Below, piece after piece: positions 34,274 through 46,379 of a stretch of DNA of 64,000 bases; position 1 is the stretch's first letter, and each line of letters starts with the position of its first letter. The translations under genes were made by a program, and so were the position numbers. The notes beneath the pieces were generated by a model. The model searched no databases, had not been told where the DNA came from, and was given only the letters and a program-made list of their open reading frames with translations. This stretch comes from Lactifluus volemus (taxonomy: Eukaryota > Basidiomycota > Agaricomycetes > Russulales > Russulaceae): positions 310,001-374,000 of the forward strand of contig WTXI01000019.1 in the NCBI GenBank assembly GCA_022376515.1, written 5' to 3'.

Positions 34274-36064
34274 ATGTCCATTGTCATCCGCGTCGAGTTA
34301 CCCACTTATTCTCATTCATTTCAAGTTTCTATTCCCTCTACTGGGACCGTCAGTGATGTTAAGCAGGAGATAGAAAAGGTTTGCGCAGGAAACCCGCGTG
34401 CACACGGTCAGCGCCTGATCTGGCGAGGGAGATTCCTGGGTGACGATGAGAAGGTGCTCAACATATGGAAGGTACGCCCCCTCCAACTCTTGTTCCTTAT
34501 CCATATTACTTCGTGCTAAGCAAATTTTTGACGGTCAAGTCGCCGAATGATGTCCCGGTTGTACATCTTGCGGTCCAACCATCAGCTTGGACTGGTTCAC
34601 CCCAACTGTTACCACAACTTCAAATGCGGTCCCTACGACGGCTACAGCGACTACATCGTCATCGAACCAGGCCAGCAATGGCACCGATGGTTACTTTCCC
34701 GCTTCCCAACCCTCGCCTATCCAGTACACTACCCAAACCCCTCGGCAGGCCCAGCCTGCGGCAAACTCGCCGCCCGGCGCGGTCCTCCCTGCGCCGACGT
34801 CTGTCCCGGGTCTCGCGCCTATATCAGTTGGATATATTAACTTTGTCGCTTATCAACACATGTGCGCGGCGACTGTTCTGCGATTCGGTCATACAGTCGA
34901 AGACCCACCCCCGACGGGCCTCGCCGAGTCTAGGAATCTGGCCATCCAGCTGATGACTCAATGGGGATATGCGTGGCCATCGGTATTTGACGAAGCATAC
35001 CCTCCTCCGCAGGATGAGTCGGCCGGAATCAAGTATGAGCCAGTGACGCTCGAGTGAGTGACTGCACACGCTCCTCCAGTCAAGAACTCATGTATATGCG
35101 TTATTACAGCGGCCAAGAATATCTTCGACTCGTTGATCCGTCGAGGACTCCCACGGCGTTACAAACACACGCCCTTCGTGTGATGGGACACACCTTTGCC
35201 TTGCTTGCGATGCCTCTTCCATCTGCCTCGGCGTATTCGATGCAACATCCTCCACAAGGTCACACACATCTTCCTGTTCATGTCAACGCACATCTACAGC
35301 AGATTGGCCTTCCACCTCTTCGCGTTCGCCAAGAGAATGCAATGATTGCTGAGCTGCGTGCCGTGCCTATGCGCGCACTTGCGGCCCCCCTGATTATGCT
35401 GATTCTTCGGACACTCTTTCTACTCTATTTTTTCTCGCCTTTCCAAAAGCCGGTATTCGGGATAATCGTGACTGCGTGGCTTTTATACGAGACGTGGAAT
35501 ACCATCCGCAACGCGATTCCTCGCCTGAATATGCGGGGCAACCACGCTGGTGAAGACGCTCGTATTCTCGGTAATGCGCGCGCGCGTCCTGCTGATAATG
35601 CGCACCCACTAGTTCCTAATCCACCACTCCGGGCACAAGTGCCACCACCACATCGTGCGCCCATTCAGCGTCCGCGCGCCGCTAGCGAGACAATGATGGA
35701 CACGTTGGCAAGCGTCAATCTACAAGACGAGACGGGTGCATTGGATGCACATCCCGAGGCCATAGGAGCGCCCACGATCGGACACCGGATCAAGACATTC
35801 ATGGAACTGCTATTGATAACGGCGCATCCGGCATTGTGGGATCGTCGACGCGTAGCACTTCGCCGGCGCGAGGGTCGGGTACGTACGGAGCTAAATACGC
35901 GAGAAGCGCCACCGGCCGCGGAGGGGGAGGGTAATAGACAGGCGAACGAGGGACGGGCGCGGACAAGAGCAGAGCTTGATGTAACCCATTCAAGAAGACC
36001 AGGATGGGTTTTGGAATATATGGAGCGTGTACGGAGAGGTGGAGACTGGGTGGATGATCAATGA
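34274..36064 (+). CDS. HERP/Usa1-like ubiquitin-like ER membrane protein (one frameshift)
   Basis: N-terminal ubiquitin-like domain (residues 1-75: VSDVKQEIEKVCAGNPRAHG, QRLIWRGRFLGDDEKV, IWKSPNDVPVVHLAVQPSAW), a Ser/Thr/Pro-rich linker, the block INFVAYQHMCAATVLRFGHT, and a hairpin of two hydrophobic helices (PLIMLILRTLFLLYFFSPFQ and FGIIVTAWLLYETW). This order matches HERP/Usa1-type scaffolds of the Hrd1 ER-associated degradation ligase. The C-terminal third is charged and ends WVLEYMERVRRGGDWVDDQ. The first intron ends at an unusual acceptor (GGTCAAG before 34540) and the second at TTACAG near 35110. One C is missing in the run near 34600. ERAD function is inferred from architecture. Confidence 0.75.
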
Positions 36065-36257
36065 TTTGATTAATATCGATATGGGTAACTGTAGATGGGA
36101 TTTTTGTTACTTACGTAAGAATATCCAATTGACTCGAAACTCGAAACGGGAATAATCTTTGCACAGCTCAGCTCGGCTCGGCTTGCTCACTTCGTCTCTT
36201 TCGTCTCTTCGGAGGACCACTGCCAGTCAGTTTGCCCTCACCGCATACACTCAGAAT

Positions 36258-39200
36258 ATGTCATCCGCACCTTCCCCTCCTTTTTATCTTTTCTTTATCC
36301 TTTCTACCCTTCTTTTCTCTCTAGCCCGTGCCCAGGTTGCCAACCCACGCTTCATCGACTGCTTCTCCGGCAATGCCTCCCTCAAACTCAACATCACCAC
36401 TGTATATGCCCAGATCACAACTTCTGAATCCTTAGGCAGACACTTAAACATCACCGTACTTGGCAACTCTCCTCAGGTCATACAGGGTACCGCCGTCGGT
36501 AGCCCGGATTTGGGTCCGTCCTTCCTCCGTCTCGTATCCCCGCCGTGCTTATATGCGCCGTCCAGCTACCCTGTTCTCTACCACACAGATAATGACGTTC
36601 GACGTTCGCAATAACAACTCGTTTTTCTGCTCCACCTTGCGTCCTCCATCCCCTCTACCAACACTGAACAGCAGTTCCGGGGTGTATTGCCCAATCCCCG
36701 CCGGCCCTTTCGCCTTTTCCACCTACGCCCCCCTTCACGCCAGCCGTGAGCTCGCCACTTTACAAACGCGCCTGCACGCAGTGGACCCGTTTAGCAATGA
36801 GTGTTCTGCATCGACATTGCCACTACGCCTCTCGAGCCAGGCGCGATCGGCTCCGTGTACGGCCATGCCAAGATCATCTTTGGGTTCACCGTCGCGCTAT
36901 GCGCAGCATATTGGTCACTCGTTGCTGCAGCACGCCTGTCATCGGCCTGGGTTCGGCGCTCAGGATGGTCCGGACGGGGTTTTTGGTCTCGTGTCGAAAA
37001 TGCCGGCTTTGTGATTGCCAGCGCTATAAGTGGGGAGGGACTCGCCAAATCTCCCGCTCTCATTCGGTTCGGTACGTTATCTTTTTTTTTGTTGCTCTTA
37101 TTGTTCCGGTGGCTCGGATGTGCAACGCGGCTCGATTCAGCTCTAACCTCACTTCTTCCGCAGTTACCCCGTCCATGCGCGACATATTTTTTCACACGCA
37201 ATGGTGTGCTGCCCTCGCTATGGTCGCCGTGCAATGGCCCGAGTTCATATGTAATCGCCTTTTGCTCACTTTTCGATTGCTGGTTCCCTTTTTCTGACGC
37301 ACACATGACCAGATCCCCTTCTCACACAAACGGCATGGGCTACGCTCTCTTACAGTATGTGTCGTAAATTTCGTAACGCTATCACGTTGTTCTAACGTCT
37401 CGTACCAAAAGATGTCACCTTATCCCAAGGCAGCGACGCGAGGCACTGGAATCCGCTCTCGACCCCGACATTTAATCCCCCCTCCAACTTTGCGGACCAG
37501 TTGAGTGATGCGAGCTCTCCGATATTCGTCAATGCAAGCGTGCCAAACACGTTGTTTACACTGCCACAAGACGCCACATCCGGCTTATCCTCGTTCGCAT
37601 ATGCTATCGGTTTGCGGCCCCAAGATCTCTTTCCGGTTTGCCTGATACTCTTCCTGTCCATCGTCGCCGCGGTGATTATCTTTAGCCTATTGATATGGGC
37701 ACTTGATTCGCTGGCGACGTGCATCATGTCCACCTCCTTCAACGGACACCGGAGGAGCCAATATGGGACCCGAAGTCCTCGTTATTCTGCGAGTGGCAAA
37801 GATATCTTGGATGGCGTATCGGGCGTGCAAAGCACCGACGAGGACCGCTCCCACTCATCACACTTCCTCTTCAAGTCTGCAAGGTTCTCCCCAAGCTCGC
37901 GCAAGAACTGGTTCAGGCTGCGTCTGGATTTCGGTTCTCTTCACTTTTGCGTTCTCCAGGGCAACCTCGTCCGCATCCTCATGTTATTTCATCTTCCCCT
38001 GACTATCTTCTCCTCCTACGAGTTGGCCCTTGGCCGAAGTCACGCTTCCACCCTGGGCATCGTCCTCGCTGCTTTGTGTCTCGTCGTAATCTCCATCGCC
38101 ATCCCTATCCTGTTGATTTTCCGACTCTTCATAACCTCAACAAGCAAGTTGTACGACGAAACCTGGACGTTGCTTGCTCTCGGTCCGCTTTACAACCATT
38201 ATCGTCATGGGTCCCAACTATTTGCTTGCATATTCTTTGCCACAAGTCTGTCCCTCGGTATCACCATAGGGTTTGGCCAGAAAAGCGGCATTGCCCAAGC
38301 CGTCATCATTCTAATAGTCGAGGTGACGTCTGCACTCGTGACTAGCGTTTGGCTTCCATGGGGTCATGGCGCGAGCATGGGCATGATCAGTTTCCTCTTC
38401 TGCGTAGCTCGGATTGTGGTTGCGGTCCTACTCGTCATTCTGACGCCGACGGTAAGTATTATTTTGGCTGCACCTTGCTTCTGCCCCTAATCGGTGTCGT
38501 CCAGGTGGCAGTCGGTCCCGAAGCAGGCCAATGGGTGACATATGCGATTTTGCTCATCATATCCATTGTCTACCTGGCTCTCGTTCTTCTATTGATCAGT
38601 AAGATTATCGAGGCTATAACGCGCATCGTTGGCGGTGTGGGATTCGATCGTAGCCGACACACTGTCGACAGCGGACTTATCGGTGTCTGCGGCTTGTTGG
38701 GCTGTTGCACCTCTCGCAAGCGACCGAGTCCCCGTCGGCGTGCCAAGCATTCTGACTTGCCGCGGATTGCTTCCCAGACGACACTACCGCTCGCAAGCCG
38801 GAAGGGTTCCACTCCTGCGCAATCCCAGTCTGGACCCCCCTCTATTTTCCGGCCAGAGCACGCGCTTCGCCCTTACAGAGAAGAGAACGATGATGATACC
38901 GGATATATCATGGGGGCGTGGCGACCTTTCCCGGGACCAGGCTACGCCGCCGTTGGAGACCATGGAACACCTCCTGAATCACCTGCTAATTCTAAACCTG
39001 GTTTCTCGCGGGTAGGAGGTGGTCGCTCACATTTCGATACCCCGTATTCTATCGCAAGCGGCTCCGTGCATACGTTTCCAACTGCATCCATGGATCATCC
39101 GCCAACACCCCAGAGATACTCACAGGATTCTAACCCATCTGTTACCCCATCTTTCGCAAACACCGAGCGGCAAGCTTACTCCAACTTCCCCCCTGGTGCC

Positions 39201-39653
39201 GCTATACCCCCTACAGTTCGCCGGAAATCACAGTGTGCTGTCATCGAGCACGCCCCTGCGCCAACCAAAATCGCCACCGCACCGTCCCAGACGGGAGGCC
39301 CTCGTCCTCCTACCACTGCCGTACCCTCTTCCTCCCGTAGACATTCACATCTCGCGGAGGTGGTCAGCCCGATTTCGGACGACGATGCGTCGGAAGTTGT
39401 GAACCAGCCTACTAAAAAGCGACATTGGTTCCAGCTGCGCAAACCGCGGCGGCACAGCGACGGCGACGAGGCCCGTCCCGGCGATGTCCCGACCTCGCCG
39501 ACGACGAACAACAAATCTGGCGAGGCCGGTCGTTCGTTTGTTGTCATTCGCGATCGGAACGGCAACGGTGAGACGTCCGATGCACCACCGCCAACTAGGT
39601 CTTTCATGGTTCTTCGTGGAAAAGACAATCCTCTGAGAGACAGTAATGTTTGA
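36258..39653 (+). CDS. TRP-like ion channel / FLC family protein (two frameshifts)
   Basis: Fungal TRP-like multi-pass protein (Pkd2/Flc type). A signal peptide (FYLFFILSTLLFSLARAQ) precedes an ML-like extracellular domain starting NPRFIDCFSGNASLKLNITT and containing GVYCPIPAGPFAFSTYAPLH and CIDIATTPLEPGA. Helical segments include IIFGFTVALCAAYWSLVAAA, FPVCLILFLSIVAAVIIFSL, ILMLFHLPLTIFSSYELALG, IVLAALCLVVISIAIPILLI, LFACIFFATSLSLGITIGFG, AVIILIVEVTSALVTSVWLP, MGMISFLFCVARIVVAVLLV and WVTYAILLIISIVYLALVLL. The cytosolic tail of about 340 residues is Ser/Pro-rich and disordered. Introns at about 37072-37160, 37250-37313, 37359-37412 and 38451-38504. Single bases are missing near 36563 and 36799. 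Relatives move Ca2+ or FAD; the substrate here is unknown. Confidence 0.85.
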
Positions 39654-39962
39654 GTTTGATGATTGATGAATGACGATGACGATGATGTACCCACCTTCAC
39701 CTTACTTTTGTTTTTGGGGCTTTGCATGGCTGTATCATACATACTCACGTGTCATCTATTTACCCCTCTCTACTGTCACCCGATTGCATTTGGATATCAC
39801 CTCTCGACATTCAAGGATTATTCCCTTCAGGTTTTCTTTGCTCTGTCCCTTGCTCTACTACTATGTTTGTAACCTCACCATACATACACGGACATACAAA
39901 CGGACATAAACCAAATATTGTATGTATGTTCATATTAAAAAAAATCATCCATATGCCATGAT
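39654..39962. other. Convergent intergenic region
   Basis: 3' flanks of the TRP-like gene and the minus-strand gene that follows. T-rich on the plus strand; no gene is seen. Confidence 0.6.
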
Positions 39963-42708
39963 TCAAATCTCTCCTGTCCGTTGCTCTTCACCCATACCAC
40001 CAATCCAGAATATCCTCCAATCTTCCAAACCCTTACTCTGCCAACCGTAAATTCCCTGATCCGATTCGAGCCTCGAAATAACTTCCTCGGTCGCCATGGT
40101 GTCAATCGACGCTGCGCTGCGCATCGAATAGGAGCGTGAGAGATCGAGCGGCGAGTCAAATGGCCGGTGCCAGTGTCCACCCAGGCAGAGAAAGCCGCAC
40201 TCCCCGATGGCCACCTCGGACACGACGGGTTCCTCTGCCCGCGCCTTTTCGCTTCCCCTGCCCGAAAGAGAAAAAAGGGGATAGAGTGGTGCCTCTTGTA
40301 CCTCAAGCCCGTCCTCCCCGAACGCCATCAACTGCAACATGTGTTTATACCTGTGCGATGGTCCTCCTCGCCCTGTTCCCACCGCCGATAGTCCTGCTGG
40401 TGGTAGTGATGATAATGGGGCCTCAGTGCCCTCCTCCTTGCCGCCGCCGCCGCCGCCATCGTTATTGTTGTCGTCGACTTTGATTATACGTGGGGATACG
40501 TAAGTCGGGTAGGACCGCCACGTCACGGTCAGGAGTGGTACGGTCGATTGGAGATTGGCGGGTAGCGGGTAGGACAGCATAAACGTTTGTTTGCCGCGTG
40601 TGAGGAAATAGACGCTCTCGTGTAGCGCTGGGACATCTTCGGAGGGTGATGAGAGCATCCCAGCGTCCCACGGATCAGTCGAAGCGCCGATGCCAGTGCC
40701 ACTCAGCGTCCGGGTTATACTACTGTAGGAGGGAAGTAGATCGAGTTTAGCTGGGAGGGTCCATGAGACTCTGTTGTCTTTGGTGTCTTTGGTGGGCCCG
40801 CCGAAACCGTCAAACGAGTTGCGGGATCGACGCGCGAGGCCAGGTGGTACGAGGGTGTCCCGCGGGGAAGACTGACCGTCTTCGAAAAAGTTGACCTCCC
40901 CCACGGCCGAGTTGACGAGGCGGATGAGCACGGCTTTTTTCTCAAAGACGATGAAGAGGCAGAGTTGGGGGTTGACCATGAGCGAATTGGAGCTCTGCCT
41001 CGTGTCGGAGCGGGTTTCTCGCAACTGCAAGGTAGGCCGGGAAGAAGAGTAGGAAGACTCGGAGACGGTTCGAGAAAGATTTTCTGGAACGTTCTGAAAG
41101 ACGAATGTGATACTACGGGGTATAAGGGGCGTGTAGAATTCCTAGTTGAGATGGACGGTGAATTGATTGATGGTTCCTTGCCGTGGCGGATGTGACTCAC
41201 CTTGACGAATCGGAAGGCTCGTTCGCCTTTGGGTGATTCATACAGTAACACTGCTGATTTGATGGCGACGGCTAACAAGGCACTGCCACGAGGAAGATCA
41301 TCGTTCCGCCAGAGAGCGTAGGTCAAGACTGATGCATTCATGAGCCGAGAACCAGGAACGGCGAGAGGCACGTAATCTGTCGCCCATCGCAGTGGAAGAT
41401 CGTCCACAAAGTCCCAGCCCGAGTCGATAGTAGATAGCCTGTGTAGTGAGGACGAGGTGGCTTCAATGCTTTTGGAGGTAGAGGGACGAGGTGGTGAAAC
41501 GTGAGGGTGTACTCGATATGGCGATGGAGGCTCGGCTTCTTGAGGCGTATCTATCATGAGCAATCTCAGGCCCTTTGCCAGGCTGCCAGAGGGCTTGCGC
41601 TTCCTCGATCGAAGATGCCAGTTGGGTGGTCGGTGAAGATTCAAAGGTCTGGCGCCCTATGTGGTCTCTAAACATCGGTATGCGTTGATAGATGGCAGTC
41701 AACATACCTTCTGGGATATCGTCCATTTCGCTAGACTGATGAGGCTGGCAAGGTTATACATGCGGAGGACGCGGTTGGATTCTTGGTCTTTCCCGCTCTC
41801 CAGATCAGAACCGACTAGAAATAAGACAACGCCTTGTGGTGTGCTCTCGCCTATTTCCTCCACCTCGAGAAGTGACATCTGAAAAACACTAAAAGAGAGG
41901 GGTCTGACAACGCCCTTGAGGGAACAGGACGTAAAGCAACTAACCTCTCTCCCGTCCAGATGGGGTGTGCGAGGGCATCCCCTGGTCCCTTGGTTTGGAG
42001 GCCGACATTGGTCCACTCTTGTGGGAACATATTCAGCACCGAGAGGCCATCTTGGTGACCAATAAGGAGAATACGACCCCCCAGGAGAGGTAGTAAAGTA
42101 TGAATGGGGGAAGTCGTGTGAGGGAGGAAGCGAGATCCGAATTGATGAAGTGAGAGGTGAACGGGTCGCAACGATTCACCGACTATAGGTACCGAAGGAT
42201 CATATTCAAGTGGCTCGTCCGGTTCGACCGGTAGGCTTGGCAGGTCGCGATCGCGAGGATCGATAGACTTAGACTTTGATGGAGTGGGCGTTGATGTCGA
42301 GGAACGATCTTCGGGTATAGTCTGCGTTTTACGACCATGAGATGACTAGTACAGTAGAACGAAGAGATGGAGAGTGTTACGGGAGGATCAGGTAAAGGGT
42401 CATCGCCCCAACCTCTCTGTCTGCGCCGCTGCCACTCTTCCTGAGTGACGTCGACATAGCGCTCTGCGGCTCTGTAACGAAAATGTTAAGAGATGTTAAT
42501 TAATATGAGTGAGAAAAAAACCTTTTCTCTATCCAGCTTTTCCATCTGCCAAACCTTGATTGACGACGACGATGTGAGAAGGAAACAACAAGATAGGCTT
42601 AAGTTACCTTGAATTAGGGCCATGTGATTCCGCGAGCTTCTCATACGTTGGCAGAACGTCACCATCTCCCACGTCTTGCTCCGGAGAATCTGTAACATGC
42701 GATGACAT
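39963..42708 (-). CDS. Conserved protein of unknown function, possibly CNH-like beta-propeller
   Basis: About six exons give one uninterrupted frame of roughly 815 residues. The start is MSSHVTDSPEQDVGDGDVLP. Conserved-looking strands are LLGGRILLIGHQDGLSVLNM, FPQEWTNVGLQTKGPGDALA, GVVLFLVGSDLESGKDQESN, LRMYNLASLISLAKWTISQK, LPLRWATDYVPLAVPGSRLM, SALLAVAIKSAVLLYESPKG, FRFVKEFYTPLIPRSITFVF and LCLFIVFEKKAVLIRLVNSA. Repeated beta-strand pairs with GxxxGL and LLY turns recall citron-homology (CNH) propellers of Rho GEFs and Vps39, but I cannot confirm this. A glycine/asparagine-rich insert lies near residue 640. It is divergent from the PKA regulatory subunit, 298 bases between starts. Confidence 0.7.
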
Positions 42709-43006
42709 GAGTGTGTGTAGGGAGGGCGTGAATGGTAACGTCGACGTTTCTATGGACCATCATTAATCCAGGTCCCTCACACTACATGGGGGGGGCGCAG
42801 CCACGTGCACAGATTAACTAGTCTCAGGGCGGTGCTAGCTCTGACACATCGTATAGATAAATAGTCATGGGTCTATCAATCAAAGCTAAAGGAAAATCTA
42901 TCAGGCAGAATGACGAATGAATGAGTGAGAGTGTAGGAGAGTGAGGGTCATAGTGGTGGGATCAAGTGGATTTATAAAAAGGCTTGAACGAACCTCTCTT
43001 TTCGTT
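42709..43006. promoter_or_regulatory. Divergent promoter, unknown gene / PKA regulatory subunit
   Basis: 298 bases between divergent start codons, containing a G run (42789-42795) and a T/A-rich element near 42850-42870. Shared regulation is inference. Confidence 0.45.
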
Positions 43007-44541
43007 ATGTCCACCTTTGACACTCTCATCGCTGACTTGACCAGAGACGTCCAGCGCGTACAGCCAAAGGACGTCCTCCAATTCTGTGCAAATTGGTTTC
43101 AATCTCGCCTCGAAGAACAGAGGACTCGAACAAGGGATGCCCTCGCGCATCGTCCCTCTCTCGCCTCGAATCTCCCACCAGATCACTATATGGACGCACC
43201 CATCGCACCTCAACCCACACGGTCTACCGCCTCTCCATTCACAGATCCATTCGAACCCCGTCGTATATCTTTACAGACACCCGCATCCCAAAGCACTTTT
43301 GGTGCCTTGAATGTTTCAGGAAATGGCTTGTTCTCTAGTGACGGTATGCCCGACCCCACTACCACCACCACCTTTCCCCCTCCTAGCTTCCGCTTCGACT
43401 CCGATCCCCCGGTAGACCCATACTCGGTCCTTGATCATATCACCCCAAGCCAGTCTCCAGCCCCCGGAGACTATCTCCATCCACCAGGTTTTAATCTTAT
43501 GGAGCGACGAACGTCCGTCAGCGCAGAGCCCATCTCCGTCGATAGTGAAAATCACCAGCCGTTGCCTGTCTATCCAAAAACTGAAGATCAACTCAGACGT
43601 ATCAAAGTGTCTACCAAGAATAATTTCCTCTTTCGCGACCTCGATGAGGAACAAGAGACTGGTGTGCTCAACGCCATGCGCGAAACGCACGTCACAGCAG
43701 GGCAGGTGGTCATTCGCCAGGGCGACGTTGGCGACTACTTTTATGTTGTCGAGTCGGGCCTCTTGCACTGCTATATCCGTACCCCACAACCCCCCTCGGG
43801 GCGCCGTCCCTGGGGATCTGATAACCCATCGCCGGACTCGGAGGATCATCCACAGTTCGGTAAATTGGTACAGAAATGCACTCCAGGAAACTCGTTCGGT
43901 GACCTTGCACTGATGTATGGCCATCCTCGCGCCGCTTCAGTTGTTGCTGTTGAGTCGTCTACGCTCTGGTGCCTTGATCGGATCACGTTCAGGACGATCA
44001 TATTAAATGCAGCGCATCGCAGACGAACTATGTATGAACAGTTCCTATCGACGGTCACCCTTCTGTCGTCCTTGTCGCCGACAGAACGCAGCAAAATCGC
44101 CGATGCGCTAGTAAGCCAGGCGTATGAGGACGGGCAGGCGGTCGTCAGACAAGGCGAGATGGGCGACACGTTCTTCTTTGTTGAGGAAGGTGAAGCGGAT
44201 GTGACGAAAACCCACCAAGGCGATGATGGCGAAACGCGAGAGATCATTGTCGGGCATCTCGTGCGGGGAGATTACTTCGGGGGTGCGAATCTCGGCTGAT
44301 TGATGCTGTGCTCACACACACTAATTCTGCTGCAGAGCTATCGCTTCTCAGATTAGCACCGAGAGCAGCAACTGTGAGCGCTGTCCGCCGATCCCCCGAT
44401 TCAAAACTCCCCGGGCTCAAGGTGGCAGGATTAGATGCGCAAGCGTTCACAAGGCTGCTTGGCCCACTTCGCGAGATTATGGAACGTAACGCAGGGACGT
44501 ACGGGAATTACAGTAGTTCGACCCATGCATTTGGGCATTGA
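43007..44541 (+). CDS. BCY1: cAMP-dependent protein kinase regulatory subunit
   Basis: Inhibitory subunit of PKA that releases the catalytic subunit when cAMP binds. Two exons (43007-44282, 44336-44541) give 493 residues, intact. The N-terminal docking/dimerisation helix pair is TLIADLTRDVQRVQPKDVLQ and FCANWFQSRLEEQR. A long Pro/Ser linker leads to the inhibitor site RRTSVSAEP (about residue 166), which has Ser at the phospho-acceptor position (type II-like, autophosphorylated) rather than Ala/Gly. The first cyclic-nucleotide domain has the phosphate-binding cassette FGDLALMYGHPRAASVVA and the second FGELSLLRLAPRAATVSA, both with the essential Glu/Asp and Arg. The second cassette spans the intron. 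The start MSTFDTL at 43007 is preferred over an upstream ATG (42941). Confidence 0.95.
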
Positions 44542-44787
44542 GCAGTGGCTTTGTTTGTGTTTTTCTTGTAATCAAATCAAAATATTTTGTCACGTAACCA
44601 AGTGACGTCGGGTCGCAGTCCCCGTTGCGACGTGAACAGCCTCGCAACACGAAGTGGAACAAGAAAAGGCGCATGCATACCTTGACCCGGCTTGACCATC
44701 CATCTAGACTCCATGTCTAACTGACCTCGAACTCTTTCTTTCTTCTTCTAACCTTTCTTTTTCATTTTTCTCTCTTTTTTTTGAATC

Positions 44788-46379
44788 ATGTCTTTGGTCA
44801 ATACTTCTGCTGGAACAGCTGGAACAGTCACAGGACCAGACAATGGCAAGTCAACACCTTTTCTTTTTCTTTACTCACCTAACCACCTCACCTCAGCATC
44901 CCCACTTCGCGAGTAAGTAGACATCAAAGTGCTTCACGGTATATTAGCCTTACGTGGCGACAGCAAAAGCAGCCAGGTAGCTACCAGCACAGGTGGGAAC
45001 TCAGCTCAGTCAACCGTTCAACCGACCGTTCAACCGGCCGTCGTCACCACCGCCGTCGACCTTCCCGCCTCAAGTCCATCCCCTAACTTGACCAACGCGC
45101 AGGCGTCGTCGACCAGTTTACCCCCATCTCCTTCGCCGGTCGTACAGTAAGTCAAACACCTGCCGCTGGTCCCGTCGTTCGCTCAGCATTTTTGGTCATA
45201 TCAGGAGTGCGAACCCCAACCCCCCTAAGATCACCTCGTCCTCTCGCAATAACTCGCCTGTGACGAACCGCCCCGTTCCTTCTTCGATCACCTCAACGAC
45301 GTCTTCAGCCAGCCCTTCCGGGTCCTCGGCCCCACCTCAAGATCTTGCGCCTTTCATCGTGATCACCACCACCTCTGGAAGCACAGTCGTGACAATCACC
45401 ACCACGCCCGCGCAACATGCCTCTGCGATCCAAACCTCAACTGCAGCCCCGAAACCGCAATCGTTCCTCGAAAATCGACCAGCCATGGTGGGCGTATTCT
45501 CCTCTGTCGGCGCTCTGCTGCTCCTCGCCGTTGTGGGCTTCTGTGTGCTCGCGGTACGCAGGCGCGGGCGCAAGCGCCTCGAGATGGAAGCGATAGACTT
45601 TACGCCCAGCGCGGTGCATCTCCTCGCCGCTGCCGACACCGGCAAGGACGAGGAGAAAGGGAGCGTGGGTGGACGTACGCGCCAGAGCGACACATCGTTC
45701 TACTCGCAAGGCAGCGTTGGCGCCGGCGGCGCGCTTGCTTCTAGTCCACCGAGCGAGATGCAGATGGTGCCGCAGCAGCCAGTGATGTCGAATTTCGCGG
45801 GCATGGGCTCAGGCGCGGGGTATCATGATGACAGGGAGGGCTTCGCGCGTCCATATTACGACCCTATGCGCCAACAACAGCAACGGCAGCAGCAGCAGCA
45901 AGAGTGGTCGTTACCAGATCTCCCGCCTGTTGCCCGACATCCACCACAGCTCCGACCAGCATATGATGCATCGCGCGTCGTGCCGACGGGGTACCGACGA
46001 CCCACGGATGCTCCTACTCAAACGTCCAGTCTCCCGCCGTTCGCGGCCTCGGGGGTACGCTGTCCCGGGGTCCATCATCAAGAACGGTTGACACTCGTGG
46101 AGAGCGTGAGTACACGCAGCCGTTCGTCACGCAGTCTTCTCCCCCTCCTCTTCCTCCTCCCACGGGAGGTCCATCGGTGGTGATTCCGGCGTCCATGATG
46201 CCGGGCGTTCAGCGTGTTCAGCCGGTGCGGACTGACTGGGACCGGGAGATCGGTAGTCCGGTGGAGAGTGTAGCCGACGGTAGTCGTTTTCGTGTGTTGA
46301 AGGTGAGTCGTTTCCGGGCTGACTGTGGAAAACACGCTGACGTTTGACTCGCCTCCCCCGGTAGGTTGTCAACGAGTGA
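44788..46379 (+). CDS. Mid2/Wsc-like single-pass surface protein (one frameshift)
   Basis: Short N-terminal exon (MSLVNTSAGTAGTVTGPDN), then a Ser/Thr/Pro-rich extracellular stretch, one hydrophobic helix (MVGVFSSVGALLLLAVVGFC) with basic stop-transfer RRRGRKR, and a cytosolic tail with glutamine runs (QQQQRQQQQQ) and a conserved-looking end RFRVLKVVNE. The layout is that of fungal cell-wall stress sensors and of many basidiomycete mid2-like proteins. The first intron appears to use a GC donor at 44846 (ATG|GCAAGT). The frame shifts by one base near 46045 (FAA|GLGGTLSRGP). No recognised extracellular domain (WSC, for instance) is present, so sensor function is inference. Confidence 0.65.
45868..45902 (+). 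repeat. CAG/CAA triplet repeat coding for polyglutamine
   Basis: About ten near-perfect CAA/CAG codons interrupted by one CGG encode the cytosolic Gln tract of the Mid2-like protein. Confidence 0.8.

Noticed and set aside
43316..43924. Minus-strand frame of 202 codons
   Set aside because: Lies entirely within the PKA regulatory subunit exon on the opposite strand and resembles nothing.
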